A DNA stretch of 34,804 nt, from contig JAHBMJ010000294.1 in assembly GCA_018398765.1 (NCBI GenBank), forward strand, positions 17,501-52,304, read 5' to 3'. Of this stretch, positions 1 to 9,103 are shown piece by piece. Position numbers and translations under genes: made by a program. The DNA is from Chromera velia (Eukaryota; Sar; Chromeraceae). Under the pieces are notes generated by a model, which made no database searches, had not been told where the DNA came from, and saw only the letters and a program-made list of their open reading frames with translations. Position 1 is the first letter of the stretch; every line of letters starts with the position of its first letter.

Positions 1-485
1 ACACAGGGAGAGAGGTAGAGAGACAGAAAATAGAAGAATCCCTACACAGCAAGAGAAGGAAGGAAGAAGTGGACGAACAGCTGGAAAGACAGCTAGATTC
101 CTAGGTAAGCGAAAAAATGCGACCAGGCGCTTCTTCCGGATGTCCCCCAAAGCAACAGAGACGGGCGGGAAAAGTTGAGAACCACCCACCAGTTTTGAAA
201 AAACCCTCTTTCCGAATCTTCTGTTTCAAACCAGACCAGCAGCCACATCCTAGAGACGTGCAAGTACAGATGAATAGAATGGAAGACAGACACAGACAAG
301 GAGAATTGTCAGTCAGTGGATAGGACAATCAGTCTAAGAAGCACAAGAACAGACAAACATCAACCAATCAAAAGCACAATGGATCGACACCCCCCTTATC
401 GCACCTTCCCTTCACCTGCTGACTGACGAACTCCCACTCACTAACCTGCCCACAAAATGACTAACACACCGCCCCATGCACTCAC
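1..485. other. No confident gene; possible terminal exon or UTR of the ankyrin gene
   Basis: AG-rich sequence. On the minus strand a window of about 100-250 follows a possible acceptor (ctctag) and stays open for about 50 codons, but it matches nothing I recognise. I cannot tell whether it is a 3' exon, UTR or intergenic DNA. Nothing else is supportable. Confidence 0.3.
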
Positions 486-535
486 CCCTGCTCCCGTGAG
501 ACTCCACGTGGCGGCACGGAAGGCCAAACTCTCGC
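486..535 (-). CDS. Possible 50-nt exon, downstream in the ankyrin gene
   Basis: On the minus strand this segment has a good acceptor (cttctttcag) on its 5' side and a consensus donor (gtgagt) on its 3' side, and all three frames are open. It is in the right place to be a later exon of the ankyrin-repeat gene that starts at 4387. The reading frame cannot be fixed, because the exon before it lies in the duplicated block. Treat it as a splice-site-supported guess. Confidence 0.3.
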
Positions 536-748
536 CTGAAAGAAGAGAAAAGATGAACTCAACAAAAGAAAAGAAATGGATTGGTTGTGGTGAGGAAGAG
601 CGTTGGTTGTTTAGCCTCTCCGAGCAGAAATTGGATCTAGTATAAAAAGGAGCAGAGAAAACAACACAAGAAAGCAGCAGAAAAGAGGGAGGCCCCTGTG
701 TTGTCTTTGAGGGCCAATGAGCAGCGACACGGACTGCGAAAGAAAAGC

Positions 749-761
749 AATCGAATACACA

Positions 762-818
<57 letters not shown>

Positions 819-822
819 AGAG

Positions 823-856
<34 letters not shown>
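749..856. repeat. (CA)n(GA)n compound microsatellite
   Basis: A CA run of about 20 nt leads directly into a GA run of about 75 nt with a few interruptions (gggagg, gcga). The same CA-to-GA transition occurs at 1863-1920 immediately before the second copy of the duplicated block, so it marks the left edge of both copies. Confidence 0.95.
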
Positions 857-858
<2 letters not shown>

Positions 859-860
<2 letters not shown>

Positions 861-1670
861 AAGCAAGAAAATAAGCAAAAGCATTCGAACGGCAAAAAAA
901 AACGAAGAGATCCGGAGCGACACTCGGACCAGTTGAGATGCACACGACCTTCGCAGAGAAAGAGAAACATGGGAGGCACACAGGAGAAAAAACCAGAAGT
1001 CAGGAAAGGAAAAGAGGCACAAAATCAGTGGGAAAAAAATGAAGAAGAACAAGCAAGATGGATGCGGACCAGTTGCGTTGGACGTCTCCACAAATTGCAC
1101 CAACGGACAGTCCCTCCCCTCATCAGCTGAGGACTGCGATAGCATTCGGGCGGCCTGCTCTGATCCCATCCTCTGGGCCAGGAAACGGAACATACGTACG
1201 CTCTCGCTCCTCCTTTCAAAATCAAAACCCTCAGGATTTTCAGCAAACTCAGTGGCGCGCGCAGCTCTTTCTGCGAGTCTTTCTGTCACATCCACGCAAA
1301 GACATACACAGACACGAGGCGAAAGTAGCAGAGGAGTGAATCAGAAAGTAGTGAAGGAGCCACAGTCATACAGCAGGATAGATGCATACAGAGGCGCTGC
1401 GTATGCCTTAAGAATTGAATTTATTGAGTCCTTTCCCAGTGTCATCATCAATCGAACGCCCCCTCTCCACATTGATCTCTCTGAGAGCGTCACAGACACT
1501 GACGACCTCCTCTCTTCTCTTCTCCTTTCGTTCCGTTCCGTTCTGTCTCTTTCAAACCACCTCACCATCTGAAGCCTCTCTGCGTGCCCTCTCCAGGTCC
1601 CCCCCTCCCGCCGTGTCTTCTGCCGTCTCCTCATCCAATAGGATCTCCTCGTCAGCCTCCTCTGCAATCG
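859..1670. repeat. 812-bp perfect direct duplicate, copy 1
   Basis: Positions 859-1670 are identical to 1921-2732 (constant offset 1062). Every six-frame translation inside the two blocks agrees residue for residue. The copy ends exactly at the isolated ambiguous base at 1671, after which the sequences diverge. It contains duplicates of two ankyrin-gene exons (about 1070-1282 and 1566-1661 on the minus strand). Contig-end overlap left uncollapsed by scaffolding is the simplest reading, and a real tandem duplication is the alternative. Confidence 0.95.
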
Positions 1671-1671
1671 N
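1671..1671. other. Single ambiguous base, probable contig junction
   Basis: A lone n sits exactly at the right end of the 812-bp duplicate. It is one of two places in the window with ambiguous bases, the other being the 324-n gap. Its position at the repeat edge suggests a scaffolding join with no real gap estimate. Confidence 0.75.
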
Positions 1672-1862
1672 GAGAGAAGAAACTCTTGAATGAAACCAGA
1701 AGAGAGAGAAGGTCCTCAATCAGTAAATGCTACGACAGGTAGTAGAGGAAATGAATGCAAAGCAAGCGGCTGACGGACCTCTACTGTCTGTGACAGTCGC
1801 CAAGTTCACACCAAGCTTCTGAGAGTCTCTCAGGAGAACGAGTACTAGGCCTGCACTCACTC

Positions 1863-1873
1863 ACTCACACACA

Positions 1874-1920
<47 letters not shown>
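1863..1920. repeat. (CA)n(GA)n compound microsatellite, second occurrence
   Basis: A CA run of about 28 nt is followed by a GA run of about 28 nt, then the start of duplicate copy 2. It is shorter than its counterpart at 749-856. The unique 190 bp to its left (1672-1862) has no similarity to the sequence left of copy 1. Confidence 0.95.
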
Positions 1921-1922
<2 letters not shown>

Positions 1923-2131
1923 AAGCAAGAAAATAAGCAAAAGCATTCGAACGGCAAAAAAAAACGAAGAGATCCGGAGCGACACTCGGACCAGTTGAGA
2001 TGCACACGACCTTCGCAGAGAAAGAGAAACATGGGAGGCACACAGGAGAAAAAACCAGAAGTCAGGAAAGGAAAAGAGGCACAAAATCAGTGGGAAAAAA
2101 ATGAAGAAGAACAAGCAAGATGGATGCGGAC

Positions 2132-2344
2132 CAGTTGCGTTGGACGTCTCCACAAATTGCACCAACGGACAGTCCCTCCCCTCATCAGCTGAGGACTGCG
2201 ATAGCATTCGGGCGGCCTGCTCTGATCCCATCCTCTGGGCCAGGAAACGGAACATACGTACGCTCTCGCTCCTCCTTTCAAAATCAAAACCCTCAGGATT
2301 TTCAGCAAACTCAGTGGCGCGCGCAGCTCTTTCTGCGAGTCTTT
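2132..2344 (-). CDS. Ankyrin gene exon 5 (3' end uncertain)
   Basis: Acceptor gatgtgacag, in phase with exon 4. It begins ERLAERAARATEFAENPEG and continues through RMFRFLAQRMGSEQAARM to VQFVETSNA. The helical, charged composition ends where a poly-pyrimidine reading begins. Donor candidates are gtccgc (exon end 2132) and gtccaa (exon end about 2146). An identical copy lies at about 1070-1282. Confidence 0.5.
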
Positions 2345-4387
2345 CTGTCACATCCACGCAAAGACATACACAGACACGAGGCGAAAGTAGCAGAGGAGTG
2401 AATCAGAAAGTAGTGAAGGAGCCACAGTCATACAGCAGGATAGATGCATACAGAGGCGCTGCGTATGCCTTAAGAATTGAATTTATTGAGTCCTTTCCCA
2501 GTGTCATCATCAATCGAACGCCCCCTCTCCACATTGATCTCTCTGAGAGCGTCACAGACACTGACGACCTCCTCTCTTCTCTTCTCCTTTCGTTCCGTTC
2601 CGTTCTGTCTCTTTCAAACCACCTCACCATCTGAAGCCTCTCTGCGTGCCCTCTCCAGGTCCCCCCCTCCCGCCGTGTCTTCTGCCGTCTCCTCATCCAA
2701 TAGGATCTCCTCGTCAGCCTCCTCTGCAATCGATCAATTAATCGATCATCCATGGGTGTTCATGCACATACAAGTAAGCAGATTTCCCCATCAAGACACA
2801 GGCAGACAGGCAGGCAGGCAGCTCAGAGAGGTGCAAAAGTGAACAAGCAAGCGTCTTTCCTCGCACACGCGGAGACCGCTGATTGAAAAGAGAGACTTCC
2901 AGTGAAGGTCAAGTGAAACGAGAATGTGAGAAAGAGGACTCGCCAAGAGGGCTCAGGGGGTTCCAAGCAAGAAGTCGCCAGCCCCAGCGACCTCTCTCTG
3001 TCTCTGTCTCTCTGTGTCTGTGTCTGCGTCTGCGTCTGTGTCTCTGTCTCTGTTTGTGTCTCTGTCTGTCTGTCTCTCACGCACACTCGCACATTCCCCT
3101 CCTCCCCCACATACACACACAGAGGCGGCATAAGGAGAAGAGGTAGAACGAACCAGACACCCTGCCATGTCCACACATTCCTCTATCTCTTTGCGTATGC
3201 ACTCGCTCACTCACCGCAGTCCTCCCAGTCCTCCCCGTCGCGCAGAACGAACTCATCCAAGTCGAGGTGTGCAAACACGTTCACGCCGTCTCTGTCAAGG
3301 CTCAAAAGGTCGGCTCCCCTATCTGCCATGAACCTGAGAGAGAAAGTGAAGGGGGGGGCGGACCAAGTGAGAGAACGACGTGGACACGCGCATGCACGCA
3401 CTGCGCGCATACAATTCTGCGTACAAAAAGAGACAGGGGGAGAGAGAGGGGGGTGCATCAGTGCGTGCTGAAGTGAATTGGAGTTCTCTTTTTCCGTCTA
3501 CAGGACGTGTGGGTGATCGATCAGCCTGTGGGCCCCTTTGTCCAGCATCCGCGAAGCGTCCAAGCAGTACAACAAACAGTGACTGAGTGAGCATGCCACG
3601 GCACGACAGACGATTCACGTCAGCAAACGAGTGGGTCAGGTCAAGAACGTGACGGGAAACTTCTTCCCCCAGTCTCCCTCCCTGTACGCAGGCTTCCGAG
3701 AAATAAATTATTTCTACACTGCAAGAAAAACGAAGAAGAGTCTGGGGCACAGGCAACCGATCAAACGACTGACTGGACTTCCGCAAATCGATTCTCCTTC
3801 ACACAATGGTTCAGGTAGGTCGGCCCAAACGCCATGATTTCGCTCATGGCAATCTGCTTGCAGGCCTCCTCGTCCCCCAGCTTCTCCCACTCTTCCTTTA
3901 GCATATCAAAGTCTGCACTCTTCCCGTACAGACGCTCGGCAGGCGTATACGCATTTTCCAACAAAAAGTCAATTGCGTCTTGGCAAGTCGGCGTCTCCTC
4001 CTCTTCCTCGCCGTCTCCGCCGTCTCCGTGTCCGTCTCCAACCGTTCGTTCAAGTGAAGTCCCTTCTCCTCCCGCTGCTTCACGTGCAGCTTCTCTGCGA
4101 TGCTGCCTGCGGAGTTTAGCTCTCTCGATTGCTGCCTGTATGGCCTCTGCGTGCTTTAAGGGCGTTCTATTTTTGAAATTCTTGACCCTCAAATCGAGGC
4201 CTCTCTCCTTCATCACCCTGAGCACGGCAACCTCGTTCTGCATCGCTGCATAGTGGGGCAGGAGCATGCCCTTGGCGTCCATCGCCGTCTGGTCAAAAGA
4301 GGGATCGTTGGCTACCAGCTCGTTCACCAGCCCCCAGTCGCCCTCTTGGGCCGCCTCAGACAACTCCGGGCTCATGCGACCCGGCAT
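2132..4387 (-). CDS. Ankyrin-repeat protein gene (multi-exon; overall span of recognised exons)
   Basis: The gene starts at the ATG at 4387 (CAT on the plus strand). Five exons can be chained with matching phases: 3774-4387, 3502-3582, 3215-3333, 2628-2723 and about 2132-2344. Residues about 6-82 contain two ankyrin-like units, with DAKGMLLPHYAAMQ as a divergent DxxGxTPLHxAA and NFKNRTPLKHAEA as a second. Another unit, broken by introns, ends in HPHVLFMADRGADLLSLDRDG. Between them lie an Ala/Arg-rich helix and an acidic EEEEE linker. The later exons encode acidic then Arg/Glu-rich helical sequence (GDLERARREASDERLAERA). Ankyrin repeats are protein-binding scaffolds, but no catalytic domain is visible, so function beyond interaction is not inferable. 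No stop codon can be assigned. The 3' end falls in or beyond the duplicated block and the gene may extend to about 486 or further. Confidence 0.65.
2628..2723 (-). CDS. Ankyrin gene exon 4 (96 nt)
   Basis: Acceptor attgcag, donor gtgagg, phase 1 in and phase 1 out. It encodes a strongly acidic run (EEADEEILLDEETAEDTA), a Gly run encoded across seven G residues, then DLERARREASD. The seven-G tract is a natural place for sequencing indels, but as written the frame is continuous. An identical copy lies at 1566-1661. Confidence 0.6.
2996..3080. repeat. TCTCTG/TGTCTG simple repeat (intronic)
   Basis: CT/GT-rich hexamer-like repeat with interspersed tgcgtc units. It lies inside the intron between ankyrin exons 3 and 4 and has no coding evidence. 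Confidence 0.9.
3215..3333 (-). CDS. Ankyrin gene exon 3 (119 nt)
   Basis: Acceptor ctctctcag and consensus donor gtgagt. In phase it reads MADRGADLLSLDRDGVNVFA and then an acidic tail ending DGEDWEDC. The GAD...D.DG pattern is the beta-turn of an ankyrin repeat. It ends in phase 1, matching exon 4. Confidence 0.7.
3502..3582 (-). CDS. Ankyrin gene exon 2 (81 nt)
   Basis: Acceptor gctcactcag precedes it and donor gtagac follows. In the phase set by exon 1 it reads HHCLLYCLDASRMLDKGAHR and continues to HPHVL, which is typical ankyrin helix content. It ends in phase 2. Confidence 0.6.
3774..4387 (-). CDS. Ankyrin gene exon 1
   Basis: ATG at 4387 with a second in-frame Met at codon 5. The reading frame is open to 3774, where CCA is followed by gtcagt as donor (phase 2). 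It holds the clearest ankyrin motifs, the basic KLRRQHRREAAREAA helix and the acidic EEEEETP linker. The frame continues a little past the proposed donor before a stop, so a donor slightly upstream (gtgaag, near 3806) is possible. The phase of the next exon favours 3774. Confidence 0.7.
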
Positions 4388-4620
4388 CTTTCAGTAGAGT
4401 GTCGATCGGCTTCGGAACTTTCAGAGTGACTTCGAATTTCCAAAATGCGGCAGTCGATACGTGATGCATGAAAGCATTGACTGTTGTGGAATAGACTCAG
4501 TGTACTGAGACCACGAAATGGCAGGTCGGAAATGCGGCAATTCAAGAGCAGCCTGTCAGAGCCGGGAAGAGTCTCAGCTAGACTCTCAGCCATCCGATAC
4601 GAGAATTTTTTTGTGTCCCC
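4388..4620. other. Upstream region of the ankyrin gene; no motif identified
   Basis: Intergenic DNA 5' of the minus-strand start codon at 4387. I see no TATA-like element in the expected place. The ORFs across it are short and not protein-like. Confidence 0.4.
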
Positions 4621-4805
4621 TGCCCCGGAAAGATCACTGAGGGGGCACTTAACTCAACTCGACTCCAAAGTCCAAACTTAATTTCGCTTTCCGGGCCATT
4701 CGCACGTAGTGGCCCCGGAAAGCGAAGCGGGGGGCACTTACCAAACAATCCCCTGAGCCCACACATGCATACAGCTTTCATCAAAAAAAAGGCCCCGGAA
4801 AGTTC
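4621..4805. repeat. Cluster of palindromic GGCCCCGGAAAG repeats
   Basis: Three direct copies of a CCCCGGAAAG core occur at 4621, 4711 and 4791. The first two are each followed by a G-run and GGGGCACTTA. A fourth, inverted copy (TTCGCTTTCCGGGCC, 4683-4697) forms a perfect-to-near-perfect hairpin with 4711-4726 over a 13-nt loop. The same core plus its flank recurs at 10932-11112. It looks like debris of a short dispersed repeat family. Confidence 0.75.
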
Positions 4806-5051
4806 TACTCCCAATTGGCTTAGAAAAGCGTACGTCAGAATAGGCCATGTGCGGCGGCGCTTGAAACCGATCGTAATCCCCCCCCCTTCCCCAGCCTCTG
4901 CTTCTCTCTCTCGCAAAAGATGCAAAGAAGAAAAAGAAAGAAGAAGAGAAAGTCCCCTACCTTCCTCTTCCACGTGAAGAAGAGAAGAAGCTTCTAGAGA
5001 AGGTGCAAAGAAGAGAAGGAAAGAAGAAGAGAAACAGAGAATCGTCGTTCC

Positions 5052-5474
5052 GTCTCCTTCTTACCAGCCTGCTTTCATGCTTTCAGCACGTTTGTCTGCT
5101 TTCTGTTTCCCTGTCTCCTTCTTGCCTGCTTGCTGCTTTCCTTTCAACACGCTCATCTGCATTTCGTCTGTCCATCTTCTGGTTGTCTGCTTGTTTTTTT
5201 CCTTCCATCACGCCTGCCTACATTCTGTCTGCCCGTCTCCTTGCTGTATGTTCGTTTTTTTCTTTTCAGCACGCTTGTCTCAGTTCCGTCAGCCTGCATT
5301 GTGCCTGCCCATCTCCTTTCCTCCAGGACGCTGGGCTACATTTTGTCTGACCGCCTCGTTCTTGCGCGCGTGTATCTTTCCTTCCAGCATGTCATCCTGC
5401 ATTGTGTATTTCCGTCTCTTTTTGGCCGGCTTGCTTGTATATTTCTAGTGTGCCCAGCTTAATTTTATCCGCAA
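5052..5474. repeat. Degenerate 61-bp minisatellite, about 7 units
   Basis: Units beginning RTCTYCTT... start at 5052, 5113, 5174 and 5235 (exactly 61 bp apart). Less regular units follow at 5311, 5353 and 5414. Each holds a CTG-rich half and a TTTCAGCACG-like half. All three plus-strand frames are open for more than 100 codons, a by-product of the pyrimidine-rich repeat. I see no reason to call it coding. Confidence 0.8.
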
Positions 5475-5540
5475 AGAGAGAAAAAAGGAAAGAAAAAAAA
5501 GACAGAACAGAGGAAGAGAAGAGAAACAGAAGAGACAGAC

Positions 5541-5546
<6 letters not shown>

Positions 5547-5597
<51 letters not shown>

Positions 5598-5610
5598 CAG
5601 AGACAGAGAG
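5547..5610. repeat. (GA)n microsatellite
   Basis: A GA dinucleotide run of about 60 nt with a GAAA interruption and CAGA ends. It lies between the minisatellite and the RRM gene. Confidence 0.95.
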
Positions 5611-5881
5611 ATGCAAGCTTACTTACGTCAGATGCGTCAGATGACCCAACATATGTCTGTACTTGAAACTTCTTCTCCAATCACGTCTTGCTAATATGTC
5701 TTACTATGTCCAGCTATGTCCAGCTCTATCCTGCAGCTCTGCACGAACTTCATCTATTTGCTCACTAGCTCCTTCACCTAAACTTGCGACTTCGTCAGAG
5801 TAATTCGGTGAAATTTGGGTTTGTACTCGTCGCTTCTAGTAGCCCCGTTCACAGGTAGAGTCCCCCCCTAGCATAGACACC
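5611..5881. other. Upstream region of the RRM gene; nothing recognised
   Basis: Mixed-composition DNA with short repeats (cagatgcgtcagatg, tatgtccagctatgtccagctc). No clear promoter element is visible before the ATG at 5882. Confidence 0.35.
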
Positions 5882-6529
5882 ATGACTTCCTTTCATACAA
5901 CTTTGTCTCTGGCAGCATTGTTTCTCTTCTCTCTGTTCGTCTGTGGGAAGACCCAAGACAAGAGATCCGTGCACGTCGTTAATATGATTGTGTGGAGCAC
6001 AACCAACGAAGATCTCCGTGAGATGTTCAGTCAGATCGGCACTGTGGAGAGTGCTGAGGTGCAGCGGGAGGCCGATCGCCGCTCCAGAGGCTACGGCATT
6101 GTCATTTTTCAGTCTCTTGAGGAGGCCCAAGCAGCTGTTCTCGAACTTAACGGCATAGAGCTGGACGGCAGGACTATTTTGGTTAGACTAGAGAGGTCCG
6201 GGCCCAAAGAGCCGGAACGCCCTTCTTGCCGGGGCCCCCTTTCAAGAGACCAGCTGCCCACTGAAGAGACTGCCGGTTCCTCAAGGTCTGTGCATGTCAC
6301 AAATGTTGCCTGAAACACAGGCGACGAAGCTCTTCATGAGATGTTCAGTCATGTCGGCACTGTAGAGAGTGCTGAGGTGCAGCGGTACGCCGACGGCCGC
6401 TCCAAAGGCTACGGCATTGTTGTTTTCCAGTCTCCTGATGATGTCCAAGCAGCTCTTCTCCAACTCAACAAGACAGAGCTGGAGGGTAGGACCATCTTGG
6501 TTAGAATCGCCGGAGAGGAGGCGGGCTGA
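5882..6529 (+). pseudogene. Two-RRM RNA-binding protein gene with an in-frame TGA in the second RRM
   Basis: Single-exon reading frame from the ATG at 5882 (context caccATGa). Residues 1-22 are a signal-peptide-like hydrophobic stretch (TLSLAALFLFSLFVCG). RRM1 follows, with RNP2 VHVVNM and RNP1 SRGYGIVIF. After a Pro/Ser linker, RRM2 has RNP2 VHVTNV and RNP1 SKGYGIVVF. The frame is interrupted once, by TGA at 6311-6313, then continues clean to TGA at 6527-6529. RRM1 has Trp three residues after its RNP2 (VHVVNMIVW) and RRM2 has the stop at the equivalent place (VHVTNVA*), so this looks like TGG to TGA. RRM proteins bind single-stranded RNA. With one stop and no other decay, this is a young pseudogene, a truncated one-RRM protein (143 aa), a readthrough gene, or a base-call error. 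The hydrophobic leader is unusual for an RRM protein and could be an organelle-targeting start. Confidence 0.7.
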
Positions 6530-7485
6530 AGAAATCGGCAGACTTCCCGGCCCCCCCTCTTTTCCCATTTGGGTTCAAGAGTGGAAAAGAAACGAATGGG
6601 CGACGGAGTAGGTACTGAAGGAGGGAAGGCTCAGGCGTACTCAAAGAAAACTCACCCGGAAAGGTGACGCTGTAGAAAAAGAGGAGGTCTGCCTATCATT
6701 ACACTGCGAGTCCGATTGATAGACGTGTGGCATACCACCGGAGGGGTTAGAGAGAAAAGAGAGAGAGAGAGCCTAGGAGAGAGCCGCCTCACAAACTCCA
6801 GGAGTGACTGTCCATTAAGCTAATGGCATTCTTGCTGCAAGATACAGGGATAGAAGGAGAGGGCGAAGCAGCCGAGGAGTATCACTGACAGTCTTGGAGT
6901 GTCTCTGGTGCATGTGTTTTTTTAAAAAAAGTATGTTTGTTTGTGTAGATTTTAGAGCGCTTGACTGCACGCCAGGAGCCTGGCAGAGGCCGAAGAGAGG
7001 GGAAAGGAAGGGAAGAGCAGAAACGGTCTGATCGATTAATTGATTGATTGATTGCCGATGATCAGAAGAGCCTTCTTTCTTCTCTCCCTTTTTTTCTTGC
7101 TTCCTTCGTCAAGCCTTACTGAGATTGACCCATGCGACCTGACTCCTGCATAAGATTTCCATCCTTGCATATGTCTCCAGAATCTCCGGGGCGGTGCATA
7201 TTGGGATTTTAGAAATGTTGTATCTAAGCGAGAAGGAAGAGGTGTAGGTGCCAAACCACTCGAAAGCGACGTTCAGTTTCAAAAGTTTCTTCTACACCGT
7301 CCAGGGGAAGGAGGGGCCTCGATCTAGGCCTCAATCTGACTTTCTTCTTTTTTCTTTTTTTTTCTTTCCGAGTCTGCTGTCACTCTACTGCATGTCTGCA
7401 ATGAGTCACGATGTTTATGGAGGGAGGAGTCATCGCCTCACAGCTATGAGACATCATTAATACGATTCATCATAGCGTTGAGAGA
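6530..7485. other. About 950 bp without a supportable gene
   Basis: Contains a GA-rich patch (6750-6780), a (ATTG)n patch near 7035-7055 and T-rich runs near 7345-7370. ORFs are short and unlike protein. No RNA gene was recognised. Confidence 0.5.
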
Positions 7486-7493
7486 GGGGCAGC
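7486..7493. repeat. Left 8-bp target-site duplication of the hAT-type element
   Basis: GGGGCAGC immediately left of the inverted terminus, repeated exactly at 9104-9111 on the other side. An 8-bp duplication is the hallmark of hAT transposition. Confidence 0.85.
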
Positions 7494-9103
7494 TAGTGAC
7501 CATGTTTGATTTAATTATATTTGATTTGATTTGATTTGATTTGATTTGAGCTTCAACCTCAAATATTTGATATTTGAGGTAAGATTTGAGGTTAACCTCT
7601 TAGGGTTCCTCACTGAGTCACTGACTTACTGTCACTCTGATCATTTTTCTCATGACAATAGTTATCAGAACATTTCTGATGTGTGTTTCAAAAATTTAAA
7701 AAAATATATACAAAATTATAACTTATCAGTTCTGTAAAAAAAATATGCCTGTATGGCAGTGTATATATACTAGTTACTGAGACTCACTCTAGTACTAATA
7801 GAGATTAAGAACGTAAAATTGATAGTAGATTTGAAATTGCATATGACTTTTTGTTGATACGATAAAGTTAGAACACGTACCAAAATTGAGATGACAATCA
7901 CTCAGCTTTATGGCACTTCCTTTTGCTCTTCTTCATGATCACTTTCTTTAATGTGAATCGAATTGATCGGTGGTGGGAGCTGCTGAGAGTTTTTTCTCTG
8001 GCTTTTCGGCTTTCCAGGAGTGGGTGCTCCTGGGCTTCTATTCGGTTGCAGAGAGATGACAACGGGGTGAGACGGAGAACCGCGCACACGTTTGCTATTG
8101 CTATTGGTGTTGGAACCGTCCTGTTTCTGGGCAGCTAAGTATACAGAGTTGGTAAGTTCGGCTACCTTCTATGCTGCGCCAGGGCCAACAACAAGCCCCT
8201 TGTGTTGGAGGTGAATATAGAGAGGTCGGTAGCCTTCCTCACAAGGAGTGATGACTTTCTCAGGAGCGGGAAGTTTCCCCCTAGCCTTCTCAGCATTTGC
8301 GTCTGCGGCCGCCTCCTTTAGTTTCAAATTGGTCCTCCCGCCGGGCCTTGCAGGAGCGGCCCCCCCTCCAGCACTGTCAGCAGCCCCCCCGTTGCCTGTT
8401 CCCTTGCCTTTCTGGAACTGCTCCACACCGACAGGGAATGGAGCAGCTGCACATGTTTATCAAACGTGATTATCAAGCCATGCTGATTAATGAGGTGGGT
8501 TTGAAAAGAACTGGTTGCCGCTGCTGCATACTCATGGCCACAAATAGTTTCTCCTTCCCCCTTGGCTCCTTGTATTTTCACCCGACACTGAATCACATTT
8601 GCCCCCTTTTGCACGGACCATATTTTTTTTGCGTACCCGGCTCTAAAAACAAATACCTCCTTCTTCCCGTTCGACCCTGTCGGATTGTGTGACATGTCTT
8701 TACGGGGTGTAAAATGTTTGCAGACGCTCAAAAAGGGGGCTGTAAAAGATGTTCCAGCACCAGAAAAGTCAAAACAGCTGTTTGGGAAAACGTTCAGCTG
8801 ATTGGTTTACCTGTGTATGAAGTAAAAGAGGGTGAAACATCAATTTTAGTGCAGCTCAAAACGTTTTTTTTTGAGAGCAAACCATCAAGATTTAGATTTT
8901 TTTATTTGAATCAGCATGCGTGACGGATTGGTACTTGCAAAAGTTTTTTTGGGACCTTCATATTTGAGGTTGAAAGTCATATTAATCAAATATTTGATCG
9001 TATTTGATAGGTCTTTTAACACTAGGTCCTCCCTGACTGGATATTTGATTTGAGCTTAAGCCCTACCTCAAATCAAATCAAATCAAATCAAACATGGTCA
9101 CTA
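7494..9103. mobile_element. hAT-type DNA transposon, defective (1.61 kb)
   Basis: Both ends read inward as TAGTGACCATGTTTGATTT (19 bp, perfect inverted repeat), followed by (TTTGA)n-type subterminal repeats. Both ends are flanked by the 8-bp duplication GGGGCAGC. A TA start with an 8-bp TSD fits hAT elements of the Ac/Tam3 kind. The interior carries only a broken N-terminal piece of a transposase on the minus strand (8169-8695). There is no room for the RNase-H-like catalytic core or the hAT dimerisation region, so this copy cannot move by itself. The interior is AT-rich compared with neighbouring genes. Confidence 0.85.
8169..8695 (-). pseudogene. hAT transposase N-terminal fragment with BED-like zinc finger, frameshifted
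   Basis: From the ATG at 8695 the frame reads MSHNPTGSNGKKEVFVF and AKKIWSVQKGANVIQC. A second Cys (ETICGHEY) and HLINQH follow, giving the W...C...C...H(x4)H layout of BED-type fingers that bind transposon ends. The two Cys are 14 residues apart, wider than the classic CxxC. Near 8450 the frame shifts: the continuation in another frame (from VEQFQKGKG through KLPAPEKVITPCEEGYRPLY) runs to a stop at 8169. The catalytic DDE region is absent. A BED finger inside an element with 8-bp TSDs is mutually supporting. Confidence 0.65.

Larger units (their letters stand above)
1921..2732. repeat. 812-bp perfect direct duplicate, copy 2
   Basis: This is the second copy of the block at 859-1670. It is contiguous on its right side with the rest of the ankyrin gene, so exons are better read here than in copy 1. 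It carries the minus-strand exons at 2628-2723 and about 2132-2344. Confidence 0.95.

Noticed and set aside
717-1130. Plus-strand ORFs rich in RERERE/SLSLSL across microsatellites (also at 11398-11724 and 5402-5644)
   Set aside because: Pure translations of GA/CT repeats, open in several frames, with no start context or domain.
1341-1667. Frameshift suspected in the Gly-run of ankyrin exon 4
   Set aside because: On recounting, the run is seven G/C residues. The frame is continuous and the phase to the next exon fits.
5003-5462. Cys-rich plus-strand ORFs of 110-123 codons
   Set aside because: Three overlapping frames are open because of the pyrimidine-rich 61-bp minisatellite. The composition is repeat-driven.
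6266-6320. Short intron that would remove the TGA in the RRM gene
   Set aside because: The only GT...AG pair (about 35 nt) is very short and would delete the RNP2 strand of the second RRM.
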